A stretch of DNA of 64,000 nucleotides from JADCGM01 sp943370355 (GCA_943370355.1 CALRQP020000017.1:1-64000), one strand, 5' to 3'; shown: positions 17,457-25,820, counted from the first letter of the stretch. Numbers and translations: made by a program. The notes: generated by a model not told the origin, from the letters alone.

Positions 17457-18877
17457 TGCGGAAATTCCTCACCCTCGCGGCGCTGCTCGTCACCGCCGCC
17501 TGCGCCACGACGGGCAACAAGCCGCAGACGGCAGCGAAAGGCCCGCCGCCGCCGATCGTGTCGATTCCCGAGGATCCCTATCCGTCGACCTACAAGCCCT
17601 ATGGCGGCGTGCCGACGGTGCTGCAGAATGCGACGATCTACGACGGTCGCGGCGGGCGCATCGATGGCGGCATGGTGCTGTTCCAGGACGGCAAGGTCAC
17701 TGCGGTCGGCAAAACCGTCGCGGTGCCAGCCGGGGCCACTGTCATCGATGCGACGGGCAAATGGGTGACGCCGGGCGTCATCGATATTCACAGCCATCTC
17801 GGCGATTACCCGTCGCCGGGCGTCCGTGCCAATTCGGATGGCAATGAGGCGACGGGGCCGGTGCGGTCCGAGGTGCAGGCCGAACATTCGATCTGGCCGC
17901 AGGATCCCGGCTTCAGCCGCGCGCTTGCCAATGGCGGCATCACTTCGCTGCATATCCTGCCGGGCTCGGCCAATCTGTTCGGTGGGCGCGGCACGACGAT
18001 CAAGAATGTCGAAGCGCGGACGATGCAGGGGATGAAATTCCCCGGTGCGCCCTACAGTCTGAAAATGGCCTGCGGCGAAAATCCGAAGCGCGTCTATGGC
18101 AGCCGCAATCAGCCGCCGGGCAGCCGCATGGGCAATATGGCGGTCGACCGGCAAACCTGGGCGAGGGCCGTCGAATATCGCCGCAAATGGGCGGACTATA
18201 CCGACCGGGCCAAGAAGGGCACGGCGAAGCCCACGGATGCCCCGGCGCGCGACCTGCAGATGGAGACGCTGGCCGGTGTTCTCGATGGCAAGATCCTTGT
18301 CGAGAACCACTGCTACCGCGCCGACGAAATGGCCAATGTCATCGATATGTCGAAGGAATTCGGCTATCATGTCGCGACGTTCCACCACGCGGTGGAGGCC
18401 TATAAAATCGCCGACATGCTGCGCGACAACAACATCTGCGCAGCGATGTGGGCGGACTGGTACGGCTTCAAGATGGAAGCGAATGACGGGATCCGCGAGA
18501 ATATCCCATTCGTCCACGCCGCCGGCGGCTGCGCGATCACGCACAGCGACGATGCGGACGGCATCCAGCGCCTGAACCAGGAAGCTGCGAAGGCAATGGC
18601 CGATGGCAACCGCGTTGGTCTCGGCATCACACCCGAAGTGGCCTGGACCTGGCTGAGCTATAACCCAGCAAAGGGCCTCGGCATCGCCGACAAGACCGGC
18701 AGCTTGGAGCCGGGCAAAATGGCCGATGTCGTGCTGTGGAACGGCGACCCGTTCAGCGTTTACACGCGGCCCGAGAAGGTCTGGATCGACGGTGCGCTGA
18801 TGTATGACGCGCTGAACCGCCTCCGCCCCGTCAGCGATTTCGAGCTCGGCCAGCCGGGCGAGGGAGATGTGAAGTGA
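17456..18877 (+). CDS. Lipoprotein amidohydrolase, imidazolonepropionase-like, intact metal motif
   Basis: A 473-residue metal-dependent amidohydrolase. The N-terminus is a lipoprotein signal (LVTAAC, Cys16) followed by a Pro-rich linker. The TIM-barrel starts with a urease-type beta domain and VTPGVIDIHSHLG, giving metal ligands His112 and His114. Further candidate ligands are in VENHCY, ATFHHAVEA and the late ITHSDDADG Asp. The C-terminus ends with GSLEPGKMADVVLWNGDPF. It overlaps the POT gene by one base and the second amidohydrolase by four. Peptidase or prolidase-like hydrolysis of imported peptides is the best inference. Confidence 0.85.
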   Translation: MRKFLTLAALLVTAACATTGNKPQTAAKGPPPPIVSIPEDPYPSTYKPYGGVPTVLQNATIYDGRGGRIDGGMVLFQDGKVTAVGKTVAVPAGATVIDATGKWVTPGVIDIHSHLGDYPSPGVRANSDGNEATGPVRSEVQAEHSIWPQDPGFSRALANGGITSLHILPGSANLFGGRGTTIKNVEARTMQGMKFPGAPYSLKMACGENPKRVYGSRNQPPGSRMGNMAVDRQTWARAVEYRRKWADYTDRAKKGTAKPTDAPARDLQMETLAGVLDGKILVENHCYRADEMANVIDMSKEFGYHVATFHHAVEAYKIADMLRDNNICAAMWADWYGFKMEANDGIRENIPFVHAAGGCAITHSDDADGIQRLNQEAAKAMADGNRVGLGITPEVAWTWLSYNPAKGLGIADKTGSLEPGKMADVVLWNGDPFSVYTRPEKVWIDGALMYDALNRLRPVSDFELGQPGEGDVK

Positions 18878-20184
18878 AGTCGATCCGCACCCTGTTGCTC
18901 GCGGCGGCGGCGCTCGTCGCTGCTGCGCCGCTCGCTGCGCAAACCTATGCGATCACCAACGCCAAGGTCGCGACCATCGCGGCGCCGGAGCCGATCGACG
19001 GCGGCACGGTCCTGATCCGTGATGGCCGTATCGCCGCTGTCGGCCGCAATGTGGCGGTGCCTGCGGGCGCCACCATCGTCGATGCGGGCGGCAAATGGGT
19101 GACGCCGGGCTTCATCGCCGGTTTTTCCCGCCTTGCGATCGTGGAAGTGGACGCCGTCGACGAGACCGACGACACCTCCGCGGACAAGTCGCCCTTCTCG
19201 GCTGCGCTCGACGTCGCATCGTCGGTCAATCCGCGTTCGGTCAACATCCCGATCAACCGGATCGAGGGTCTGACCCGCGCGGTGGTTGCGCCGTCGGCCT
19301 CGCGTGACATTTTCGCCGGGCAGGGGGCTATCGTCGGTCTCGGCGGCGGTGACGACACTGTCATGCGTCCGCGCGCCTTCCAGTTCATCGAGATGGGCGA
19401 GCGCGGCAAGGAGCTGGCGGGCGGGTCTCGCGGCGCGGCGCTGCTCAACCTGCGCAACGGCCTGCACGAGGCCGAAGATTACGCGCGTAACCCCAAGGGC
19501 TATGAGGGCGGCAAGGACCGCGACGCGATCCTGACCCGGTTGGATGCGGCGGCGCTTGTTCCCGTCGTGCAAGGCCGCGAGCCTGCCGTCGTGCATGTCG
19601 AGCGCGCGAGCGACATCGTTGCGCTGCTCGAATTGCGCCGCGAGTTCCCGGCGCTGAAGCTCATCATCGTCGGCGGCGCCGAGGGCTGGCTCGTTGCGGA
19701 CAAGCTGGCGGCGGCGCGCGTTCCGGTCATTGCGACCGCGACACAGGACCTGCCGAGCCGGTTCGAGATGCTGGCGGCGACCGAATCTAATGTCGGCCGC
19801 ATGGTCGCGGCAGGCGTTACCGTCGCGCTCGGCATGATCGACGACAATGATGCGCGGCAGGTCCGCCTGCTGCCCCAGCATGCCGGCAATCTCGTTGCGA
19901 TGGCGCGCATTCCGGGTGCGGTCGGGCTGACGCATGCGCAGGCGCTCGCAACGATCACCAGCGCGCCCGCCAAAATCTTCGGGATGACCGATCTCGGCAC
20001 GCTTGAGGCCGGCAAGCGCGCCGATGTCGTGCTGTGGGATGGCGACCCGCTGGAACTGTCGAGCGCGCCGCTTGCGGTGTTTATCGATGGCAAGTCGGTG
20101 CCGATGACCTCCCGGCAAACACAGTTGCGCGACCGCTATCTGCAGCTGAAACAGGACGGCATGCCTTACCAGTATAAGAGGTAG
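18874..20184 (+). CDS. Exported amidohydrolase paralogue lacking the HxH metal motif
   Basis: A 436-residue paralogue of the preceding gene, with a signal peptide (cleavage near AAAQT, about residue 22) but no lipobox. The frame VTPGFIAGFSRLAIV aligns with the first enzyme's VTPGVIDIHSHLG, so Phe-Ser-Arg replaces His-Ser-His. The C-terminal LGTLEAGKRADVVLWDGDP is well conserved. Loss of the metal ligands suggests a pseudoenzyme or a structural subunit of a heteromeric complex. It starts at GTG inside a GTGA overlap with the upstream stop, implying coupled, near-stoichiometric synthesis. Confidence 0.8.
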   Translation: MKSIRTLLLAAAALVAAAPLAAQTYAITNAKVATIAAPEPIDGGTVLIRDGRIAAVGRNVAVPAGATIVDAGGKWVTPGFIAGFSRLAIVEVDAVDETDDTSADKSPFSAALDVASSVNPRSVNIPINRIEGLTRAVVAPSASRDIFAGQGAIVGLGGGDDTVMRPRAFQFIEMGERGKELAGGSRGAALLNLRNGLHEAEDYARNPKGYEGGKDRDAILTRLDAAALVPVVQGREPAVVHVERASDIVALLELRREFPALKLIIVGGAEGWLVADKLAAARVPVIATATQDLPSRFEMLAATESNVGRMVAAGVTVALGMIDDNDARQVRLLPQHAGNLVAMARIPGAVGLTHAQALATITSAPAKIFGMTDLGTLEAGKRADVVLWDGDPLELSSAPLAVFIDGKSVPMTSRQTQLRDRYLQLKQDGMPYQYKR

Positions 20185-20189
20185 AACAT

Positions 20190-20855
20190 ATGGAGCAGCT
20201 CGCGCTGGCGTTGGTCGCGTTCATCGGCAGTCACGAGTTGCTTTCCCATCCTCTGCGCAAGCCGATTGCCGGAAAGATCGGTGAGGCGGCCTTCCAGGGC
20301 GTCTACTCGCTCGTCGCGCTGGCGACCTTCGTCTGGGTCGTGCTGGCCTTCCGCGCCGCGCCGGCGGATTTCCTTTGGGCCGCGCCGCCGTGGGTTTGGG
20401 CAGTCGCGAGCCTTGTCATGCTGGTTGCCGCGATCCTGTTTGCCGGGTCGCTTCTGTCGCCCAATCCAGCGCTGCCGATGCAGGCGGGCCTGCTGGCGGG
20501 GGGACCGGCACCGCAGGGCGTCATGCGCATCACCCGGCATCCGATGATGTGGTCGTTCGCGCTCTGGGCCGCCGTTCACCTTGCCGTGTCAGGCAATTCG
20601 CGCGCCGTGCTGCTCGCAGCGGGGCTCGGCTTCCTCGCGCTGTTCGGGGCGAGGATGCAGGACCGGAAGAAAGGACAGCAGCTCGGCGCTGGCTGGACCG
20701 CCTATGAGGCGCGGACCTCCTTCGTGCCGTTCGGGCGCGGCTTCGCGCTGCCGGGCTGGAAGGCGACAATCGGCGGCCTGGTGATTTTCCTCGCGGCGAC
20801 CTGGGCGCATCCCAAGCTTGGCGCGCCCGTCGTCGGTGTCTGGAGCTATCTGTAA
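20190..20855 (+). CDS. NnrU family membrane protein
   Basis: A 221-residue protein with about six membrane helices. It has the NnrU signatures GSHELLSHPLRKP near the N-terminus and MRITRHPMMWSFALWAAVHL in the middle. NnrU was first found near nitric-oxide reduction genes, and related proteins are isoprenoid/heme-modifying membrane enzymes, but there is no denitrification gene here. It lies 5 bases after the amidohydrolase stop and may be the last gene of that operon. The role is unresolved. Confidence 0.82.
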   Translation: MEQLALALVAFIGSHELLSHPLRKPIAGKIGEAAFQGVYSLVALATFVWVVLAFRAAPADFLWAAPPWVWAVASLVMLVAAILFAGSLLSPNPALPMQAGLLAGGPAPQGVMRITRHPMMWSFALWAAVHLAVSGNSRAVLLAAGLGFLALFGARMQDRKKGQQLGAGWTAYEARTSFVPFGRGFALPGWKATIGGLVIFLAATWAHPKLGAPVVGVWSYL

Positions 20856-20917
20856 GCGCGCCGATCCCCTTGCGAACGGGGTTTCGCTGGTAACATTCGG
20901 TCGATGGAGACGGTGCG

Positions 20918-21709
20918 ATGGCATTTGCCGGGAAGACAGTCTGGATAACCGGGGCATCGTCGGGAATCGGTCGTGGCCTCGCGCTTGCGCTTGGTGCAGG
21001 CGGCGCAAAGCTGATTCTGTCGGGGCGCAACGAAGCGGCGCTTGCCGAAGTTGCCGCCGACTGCCCCGGATCGCGTGTGCTCGCCTTTGATGCCACCGAT
21101 CTCGACTCGCTGCCGGAGATCGTGGCGCGCGCGGAATCGGGCGGGCCGATCGACCTGCTCGTCAACAATGCCGGCATTGCGCAGCGCAGCTTTGTCGCCG
21201 CGACCGATATGACCGTCTACCGTGCGCTCATGGAGGTGAATTTCTTCGCGCCGGTACGGCTGACGCAACTGGTTCTGCCAGCGATGCGGGCGCGTGGCGA
21301 TGGCCATATCGCGGCCGTCGCCAGTCTTTCGGGCAAATTCGGTAACCCCAGCGCCAGCGGCTATTGCGCCGCCAAGCATGCGGTCATGGGCTTCTTCGAT
21401 TCGCTGCGCAGCGAAGTAAGCCATGAGGGAATTGCCGTAACGACGATCGTGCCGGGGTTCGTGCGAACGGCCATTTCGACGCGAGCGCTGGACGGCGCGG
21501 GTGCTCCGATCAACAGCGCTCCGCCCGACCGCGGGATCACAGCGGAAGAGTCTGCCGCGATCATCATCGCCGGCTTCGAGGCCGGCCTGCGCGAAATTCC
21601 CGTTGGCCGCGGTCCTGAAATGGCACTGCTCGATATGAAGCGCAGCAACCCTGACCAGGTTTTCGACATGATGGCCGGCATGGGTGCGCAGATGGCCGCA
21701 GCGGATTGA
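20918..21709 (+). CDS. Short-chain dehydrogenase, first of a tandem pair
   Basis: A 263-residue classical SDR: TGASSGIG at 10-17, LLVNNAG near 80-86, a Ser in AVASLSGKFG and a catalytic GYCAAKHA. It has a longer C-terminal helix pair than minimal SDRs. It is strikingly similar to the next gene (shared segments include TQLVLPxM, GYCAAKHA and GFVRTxI), so the pair arose by tandem duplication. The substrate is unknown; the conserved LMEVNFFAP and the C-terminal tail suggest a lipid or steroid-type subfamily, which is inference only. Confidence 0.85.
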   Translation: MAFAGKTVWITGASSGIGRGLALALGAGGAKLILSGRNEAALAEVAADCPGSRVLAFDATDLDSLPEIVARAESGGPIDLLVNNAGIAQRSFVAATDMTVYRALMEVNFFAPVRLTQLVLPAMRARGDGHIAAVASLSGKFGNPSASGYCAAKHAVMGFFDSLRSEVSHEGIAVTTIVPGFVRTAISTRALDGAGAPINSAPPDRGITAEESAAIIIAGFEAGLREIPVGRGPEMALLDMKRSNPDQVFDMMAGMGAQMAAAD

Positions 21710-21718
21710 TTGGGGAGA

Positions 21719-22510
21719 ATGGATTTGGATTTTGCGGGCAGGACGATTTGGATCACTGGCGCGTCGAGCGGCATCGGCGAGGCGCTGGCGCTCGGCTGGG
21801 CGGCTAAGGGGGCGAAAGTGATCATGTCCGGCCGCCGCCGGGACGCACTGGAGGCCGTCGCGGCGCGCTGCCCGGGGTCGGTTGTGCTGCCCTTCGAGGC
21901 GACCGATCTCGACGCGCTGCCGGGCATCGTCGCCGAGGCGGGTGAGGTCGACGTCCTCGTCAACAATGCCGGCATCTCGCAGCGCAGCCTCGGCATTAAC
22001 ACCGACTTCGAGGTCTACCGCCGCATCATGGAGGTCGACTTCTTCGCACCGCTGCGGCTGACCCAGCTGGTGTTGCCGCAGATGGTGGCGCGCAAGTCGG
22101 GGCATATCGTTGCGATCAGCTCGGTCGCGGGCAAAGTCGGCTCGCCGCTGCGCACCGGCTATTGCGCCGCCAAACATGCGCTGGTCGGCTATTCGGACGC
22201 CCTGCGCGCCGAGGTGGCCAAATATGGCATTAACGTCACGGTGGTGACTCCCGGGTTCGTCCGAACGGAGATAGCCGTCCACGCGCTGAAGGGCGACGGT
22301 CAGCAAAATGGCGCAGATGCCGCCGATCCGGTCGATGCGGGCATTTCGACCGAGGAAGCCGCGCAGCAGATTTTTGCGGGCATCGAGGCGGGCCAGCGCG
22401 AAATTCCGGTGGGCAAGGCCGGTGCGCCGGAGATGATGCTGCTCGACATGCGGCGTCAGGCGCCCGATGCTCTGTTCGATCTCATGGCAAATATGGCGAA
22501 AAACCTATGA
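21719..22510 (+). CDS. Short-chain dehydrogenase, second of a tandem pair
   Basis: A 263-residue SDR starting at ATG 21719 behind GGGGAG; the earlier TTG 21710 is less likely. The cofactor motif TGASSGIGEALALGW, the VLVNNAGISQRS strand and catalytic Ser (AISSVAGKVG) and Tyr/Lys (GYCAAKHA) are all intact. The gene is ten bases downstream of its paralogue and its stop overlaps the next gene as ATGA, so all three are co-translated. Two paralogues may give two substrate ranges or oxidise and reduce along one path. Confidence 0.85.
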   Translation: MDLDFAGRTIWITGASSGIGEALALGWAAKGAKVIMSGRRRDALEAVAARCPGSVVLPFEATDLDALPGIVAEAGEVDVLVNNAGISQRSLGINTDFEVYRRIMEVDFFAPLRLTQLVLPQMVARKSGHIVAISSVAGKVGSPLRTGYCAAKHALVGYSDALRAEVAKYGINVTVVTPGFVRTEIAVHALKGDGQQNGADAADPVDAGISTEEAAQQIFAGIEAGQREIPVGKAGAPEMMLLDMRRQAPDALFDLMANMAKNL

Positions 22511-23235
22511 CAGCGATGGCGCACCGCACGGTTCGCGGCAAAGTCCGTTACACCTCCAAGAAGCCCGAAATGCTCGACAAGGAGCGCGGCCGCGAATGGT
22601 TCGCGTTCACGCATCATGGCGACGGCAAGGTCAGCTTTCGCGCGCAGTGCGAGATCGAGGAACCCGCGCCGACCGTGATGCGCGACATCGTCTATTCGAT
22701 CGACGAGAATTTCCGGCCGATGGACCTGCAGGTGCGGTTGACTGTCGGCGACCGCTTCATGGGTGTCGGCCTGTTCCTGATGGGCGATGGCTGGATCGAG
22801 TGCGAAAGTTACGGCCCGTCGATCGGCCGGCTGTCGCAGCGCGTTGAGACGGGCGGACATTATGACGGCTTCGGCACGCATCCGATCGTCGGCGACGGCT
22901 ATATGACGCGCTGCATGGATGTGTCGAAGGGTCCGCACCGGCGCACGCTCCGCTGCTTCCTGCCCTCACCCGACCACCGCGGCGCAACGCCGCCGATGAT
23001 CTCGGAAGTCAGCATCGACCTCGAATATGTCGGCCCGGAGCAAGCGACGGTGCCCGCCGGCACCTTCGACTGCCACCACTTCCGCTTCATCGACAATTCG
23101 CCCACCGGCATGGGCGGCAAGGAACACCCGACCTACGACATGTGGGTCACCGCCGACGACGACCATCTGTTCGTCTGCGGCGGTGTCGGGGGGTATATGC
23201 AGACTTGGTATGAGCTTGTTGAGCTGGAGCGGTAA
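22507..23235 (+). CDS. Conserved hypothetical protein coupled to the SDR pair
   Basis: A 242-residue, signal-less, beta-rich protein that I cannot assign to a named family. It has aromatic strands (REWFAFTHHGDGKVSFRA, MWVTADDDHLFV), a TFDCHHFRF motif near 195 and a Gly-rich GGVGGYMQTWYELVEL end. The pattern recalls a DUF3108-like or lipocalin-like barrel that might bind a hydrophobic ligand. The ATGA overlap with the second SDR ties it to their pathway. No function should be assumed. Confidence 0.75.
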   Translation: MTAMAHRTVRGKVRYTSKKPEMLDKERGREWFAFTHHGDGKVSFRAQCEIEEPAPTVMRDIVYSIDENFRPMDLQVRLTVGDRFMGVGLFLMGDGWIECESYGPSIGRLSQRVETGGHYDGFGTHPIVGDGYMTRCMDVSKGPHRRTLRCFLPSPDHRGATPPMISEVSIDLEYVGPEQATVPAGTFDCHHFRFIDNSPTGMGGKEHPTYDMWVTADDDHLFVCGGVGGYMQTWYELVELER

Positions 23236-23254
23236 GGCGCGCCGCAAGCCCCTA

Positions 23255-23364
23255 CTGTCATCCCGGGCTTGACCCGGGACCCAGCGAAACAAAATCCTGC
23301 GAGCAAAGCTCGCGCTGCTCTAACCCGAGCAGCACTGGGTCCCGTCTCAAGGCCGGGATGACAG
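23255..23364. repeat. Intergenic inverted repeat with CTGTCATCCCGG ends
   Basis: CTGTCATCCCGG at 23255-23266 is matched by CCGGGATGACAG at 23353-23364. An inner arm CGGGACCCAGC pairs with GCACTGGGTCCCG, and a further AGCAAAGCTCGCGCTGCT hairpin occupies the centre. The whole folds into a long cruciform of about 110 bases between convergent genes. Its form is that of a dispersed intergenic palindromic repeat seen in sphingomonads; it could also act as a bidirectional terminator. Confidence 0.7.
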
Positions 23365-23389
23365 GAATGACTTGGAGCGGCCGGGTGGC

Positions 23390-23731
23390 CTACTCGTAAT
23401 CCGCACCCAGGTTGGTATTCCGCGGCGGCTGGGCGGCGGTGAGGCGGAGGGCTTCGGCGGACTGGGCCAGCGAGCCGATCTCGTCGGGCGCATCTTCGTC
23501 GGCGACGACGACGCGCTGCATCGAGGTGACCATATTTTCCTGCAGGTCAGCCGGCTTCACATGTTCTTCGGCGATCTCGCGCAGAGCCACGACCGGGTTT
23601 TTATCGCGGTCGCGGTCGATGAACAGCTCGGCGCCGCCCGAAATCTGGCGCGCGCGCTGCCCGGCGAGCAGCACGAGGTCGAAGCGGTTGGGAATCTTGT
23701 CGACGCAATCCTCGACAGTGACGCGCGCCAT
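23390..23731 (-). CDS. rpoZ: DNA-directed RNA polymerase omega subunit
   Basis: A 113-residue omega subunit, recognised by MARVTVEDCVDKIPNRFDLV, LAGQRARQISGG and VVALREIAE. It helps fold and recruit the beta-prime subunit. The tail after residue 70 is variable and acidic, as is normal in alphaproteobacteria. It is monocistronic by appearance: the spot/rel gene that often follows rpoZ is not present downstream, where a palindromic repeat and a convergent gene lie. Confidence 0.95.
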   Translation of the reverse strand: MARVTVEDCVDKIPNRFDLVLLAGQRARQISGGAELFIDRDRDKNPVVALREIAEEHVKPADLQENMVTSMQRVVVADEDAPDEIGSLAQSAEALRLTAAQPPRNTNLGADYE

Positions 23732-23811
23732 GGCATGCTCCGCAGAAACGATGAATTCGGGAAAGCGCGGGCGTTACCGGCCAGCACCCAATGAGTCAAG
23801 AAAATCGAACG

Positions 23812-23979
23812 TTACGCGCTCTTGCGCACCGGCATCATCGAGCCGTCGGGCAGCTGCACGACGTCATGATCGCGGTGACGCGCGACGACGGGTGCCTGCA
23901 CTTCCTCGCGGGTCACGCAGCCGGTGCCATAATTCTGCTGGCGGAAGGTGACGGTGCGGAATTCGGTGACATCGCTCAT
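23812..23979 (-). CDS. Small conserved hypothetical protein (55 aa)
   Basis: It starts at ATG 23979 behind GGAG (MSDVTEFRTVTFRQQNYG); an upstream in-frame start is less likely. The protein is polar with one Cys and a short VVQLPDGSMMPVRKSA end, without a signal peptide or membrane helix. It sits between infA and rpoZ, all on the minus strand. Frame integrity and a proper ribosome-binding site support a real gene; the function is unknown. Confidence 0.55.
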   Translation of the reverse strand: MSDVTEFRTVTFRQQNYGTGCVTREEVQAPVVARHRDHDVVQLPDGSMMPVRKSA

Positions 23980-24027
23980 GGCGGGCGCTCCTTGTTGCGG
24001 TTCGACCCCCCGGTCGCGGTTCAATCT

Positions 24028-24294
24028 CTAGCGGCGGAAGTTGCCGCGCCGTGCGTTCATCGGCGCGAGGCCGCCGATCTTCTCGCGGAATACGATGCGC
24101 CCCTTGTCGAGGTCGTAGGGCGTCATCTCGACCTGGACCCGGTCGCCGACGATCGAACGGATGCGGTTCTTGCGCATCTTGCCGGCCGTATAGGCGATGA
24201 TCTCATGATCGTTTTCGAGGCGTACGCGGAAGCGGCCGTCCGGCAGGATCTCCGCGATCACGCCGTCAAACCTGAGTGCTTCCTCTTTCGCCAT
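24028..24294 (-). CDS. infA: Translation initiation factor IF-1
   Basis: An 88-residue S1-domain/OB-fold protein: MAKEEALRFDGVIAEILP, FRVRLENDHEI, AGKMRKNRIRSIVGDRV, PYDLDKGRIVFR. IF-1 binds the ribosomal A site during initiation. The standard protein has about 72 residues; here about 15 extra residues (ending NARRGNFRR) form a basic tail that could touch 16S rRNA. The gene precedes the small hypothetical gene with 48 bases between. Confidence 0.95.
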   Translation of the reverse strand: MAKEEALRFDGVIAEILPDGRFRVRLENDHEIIAYTAGKMRKNRIRSIVGDRVQVEMTPYDLDKGRIVFREKIGGLAPMNARRGNFRR

Positions 24295-24484
24295 TCAGTC
24301 GTCCTTCGTCCGTTCATCCATTTGCCGCGGTATCGAATAGCTGCGGCCGGGCGGTTGAGCGAGGCGCGAAAGTCGAAGGCACGGCGCGAGCGCACCCGGC
24401 AAGGGGCGGCATCGGCTGGGCTCATATGGCGATGAAGCAGCGAAATGGCAAGCAGGGCTTGGGCTTTGCTGCTAGCAGGCGGCG

Positions 24485-25168
24485 ATGCTTCGCGACCGTG
24501 TCCTTCATGCCGATGCGCACCTGCTGGTCATCGACAAGCCGGCGGGCCTTGCGGTGCATCCGGGGCCGCGCACCGCGCACAGCGTCGAATATCATCTCGA
24601 CAGCCTGCGCCTCGGTTTCCAGCGGCTGCCGCAGCCTGCGCACCGCATCGACCGCGATACATCGGGCTGCCTTGTGCTGGGGCGGCACCCGAAGGCGGTG
24701 AAGCGGCTGAGCGCGCTGTTCGAGGCGGGGCAGGTTGGCAAGACCTATTGGGCCGTCGTCGCGCCCGAGCCGGTTGGCGACGAGGGCGTCGTCGATGCGC
24801 CACTTCACAAGGTGTCGACGAAGGCCGACGGCTGGCGGATCATCGTGCATGCCAAAGGCAAGCCCGCCCGCACCCGCTGGCGCGTGCTGGAACGGCAGGG
24901 CGGCCGGGCATTGGTCGAGTTCAGGCCGGAGACGGGGCGGACGCATCAGGTCCGGGTCCATGCCGCGACGCTTGGCGGGCCGATCCTCGGCGATCCCGTC
25001 TATGGCGACGGCGTCGGCCCGATGCAGCTGCACGCGCGGGCGGTGAGTATTCCGTACCGCGAAGGGGCGGAGCCGGTGGAGGTTGTAGCGCCCGTGCCGC
25101 CGCACATGGCAGCGCTCTTCCCCCTCTCCCTTGAGGGGAGAGGCGACTCAGCGCCGTCAGGGCGCTGA
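24485..25168 (+). CDS. RluA-type pseudouridine synthase with a repeat-derived C-terminus
   Basis: A 227-residue RluA-family enzyme without an S4 domain. The catalytic Asp is in HRIDRDTSGCLVL (about 57-69), with RLEFRPETGRTHQ-like and AATLGGPILGDPVYG motifs downstream. It isomerises uridine to pseudouridine in rRNA or tRNA; which site is not clear. The last roughly 15 codons and the stop (from about nt 25120) lie inside an inverted-repeat element, so the tail FPLSLEGRGDSAPSGR is repeat-encoded and probably not functional. Confidence 0.85.
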   Translation: MLRDRVLHADAHLLVIDKPAGLAVHPGPRTAHSVEYHLDSLRLGFQRLPQPAHRIDRDTSGCLVLGRHPKAVKRLSALFEAGQVGKTYWAVVAPEPVGDEGVVDAPLHKVSTKADGWRIIVHAKGKPARTRWRVLERQGGRALVEFRPETGRTHQVRVHAATLGGPILGDPVYGDGVGPMQLHARAVSIPYREGAEPVEVVAPVPPHMAALFPLSLEGRGDSAPSGR

Positions 25169-25331
25169 GCGGGTGAGGGTGGAAGCCAGTACGACGACGA
25201 GAGGCCACCGCTTCCACCCTCACCCCGGTGCGCTGCCGCGCACTCGCCGGTGTCAGGTCGAAACGGCTCCCAGCCGTTTCTTGGACTGCCGGGGGCAGTC
25301 CAACCTGACACTCCCCTCAAGGTAGAGGGGG
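25120..25331. repeat. 212-bp element with 20-bp terminal inverted repeats
   Basis: The left end (25120-25139, CCCCCTCTCCCTTGAGGGGA) and right end (25312-25331) match as inverted repeats at 19 of 20 positions. Internal hairpins are also visible, for example CAGCGCCGTCAGGGCGCTG and AACGGCTCCCAGCCGTT. It encodes nothing. Related but differently sized copies occur near 30.5 and 53.0 kb. It looks like a MITE or dispersed palindromic repeat; no clear target-site duplication is seen. Confidence 0.65.
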
Positions 25332-25346
25332 TGCTAGGGTGTTGCC

Positions 25347-25820
25347 ATGTCAGCCCACACCCACCGCTACGCCCTCCGCCTCGACTGGACCGGCAATCTT
25401 GGGACCGGGACGAGTAACTACCGCGCCTACGCCCGCGACCATGTGCTGAGCGCGCCCGGTAAGCCCGACATCGCCGGATCATCCGACCCCAATTTCCGCG
25501 GCGACGCTGCGCGGTGGAATCCCGAGGAATTGCTCGTCGCCTCGCTGAGTGCCTGTCACCAGCTCTGGTATCTGCATCTGTGCAGCACGCACGGCATCGT
25601 CGTGACCGGTTACACTGACGACGCGGAAGGGGAGATGGCCGAGCAGGCGGATGGCGGCGGCGAGTTCACCTCTGTGACGCTGCACCCGCGCGTCACCATA
25701 TCCGCAGGCGATCCCGACAAGGCGCGGGAGTTGCACCACGAAGCGCACCGGCTGTGCTTCATCGCGCGCTCGGTCAATTTTCCCGTGGGATGCGAGCCCA
25801 CAATAGAGGTCAGGGCATGA
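25347..25820 (+). CDS. OsmC family peroxidase
   Basis: A 157-residue OsmC/Ohr-fold protein. The peroxidatic cysteine is in LLVASLSACHQLWYLHL (about 65-80) and the second cysteine lies in NFPVGCEPTI near the C-terminus. HRLCFIARSVNFPV between them is typical of the YhfA-like branch. It probably reduces organic peroxides with a thiol donor. The start is 16 bases after the repeat element; the stop overlaps the hydrolase start as ATGA. Confidence 0.85.
   Translation: MSAHTHRYALRLDWTGNLGTGTSNYRAYARDHVLSAPGKPDIAGSSDPNFRGDAARWNPEELLVASLSACHQLWYLHLCSTHGIVVTGYTDDAEGEMAEQADGGGEFTSVTLHPRVTISAGDPDKARELHHEAHRLCFIARSVNFPVGCEPTIEVRA

Noticed and set aside
20866..20884. Possible terminator CCCC-N8-GGGGTTT after NnrU
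   Set aside because: Only a four-base stem and three T residues; too weak to call.
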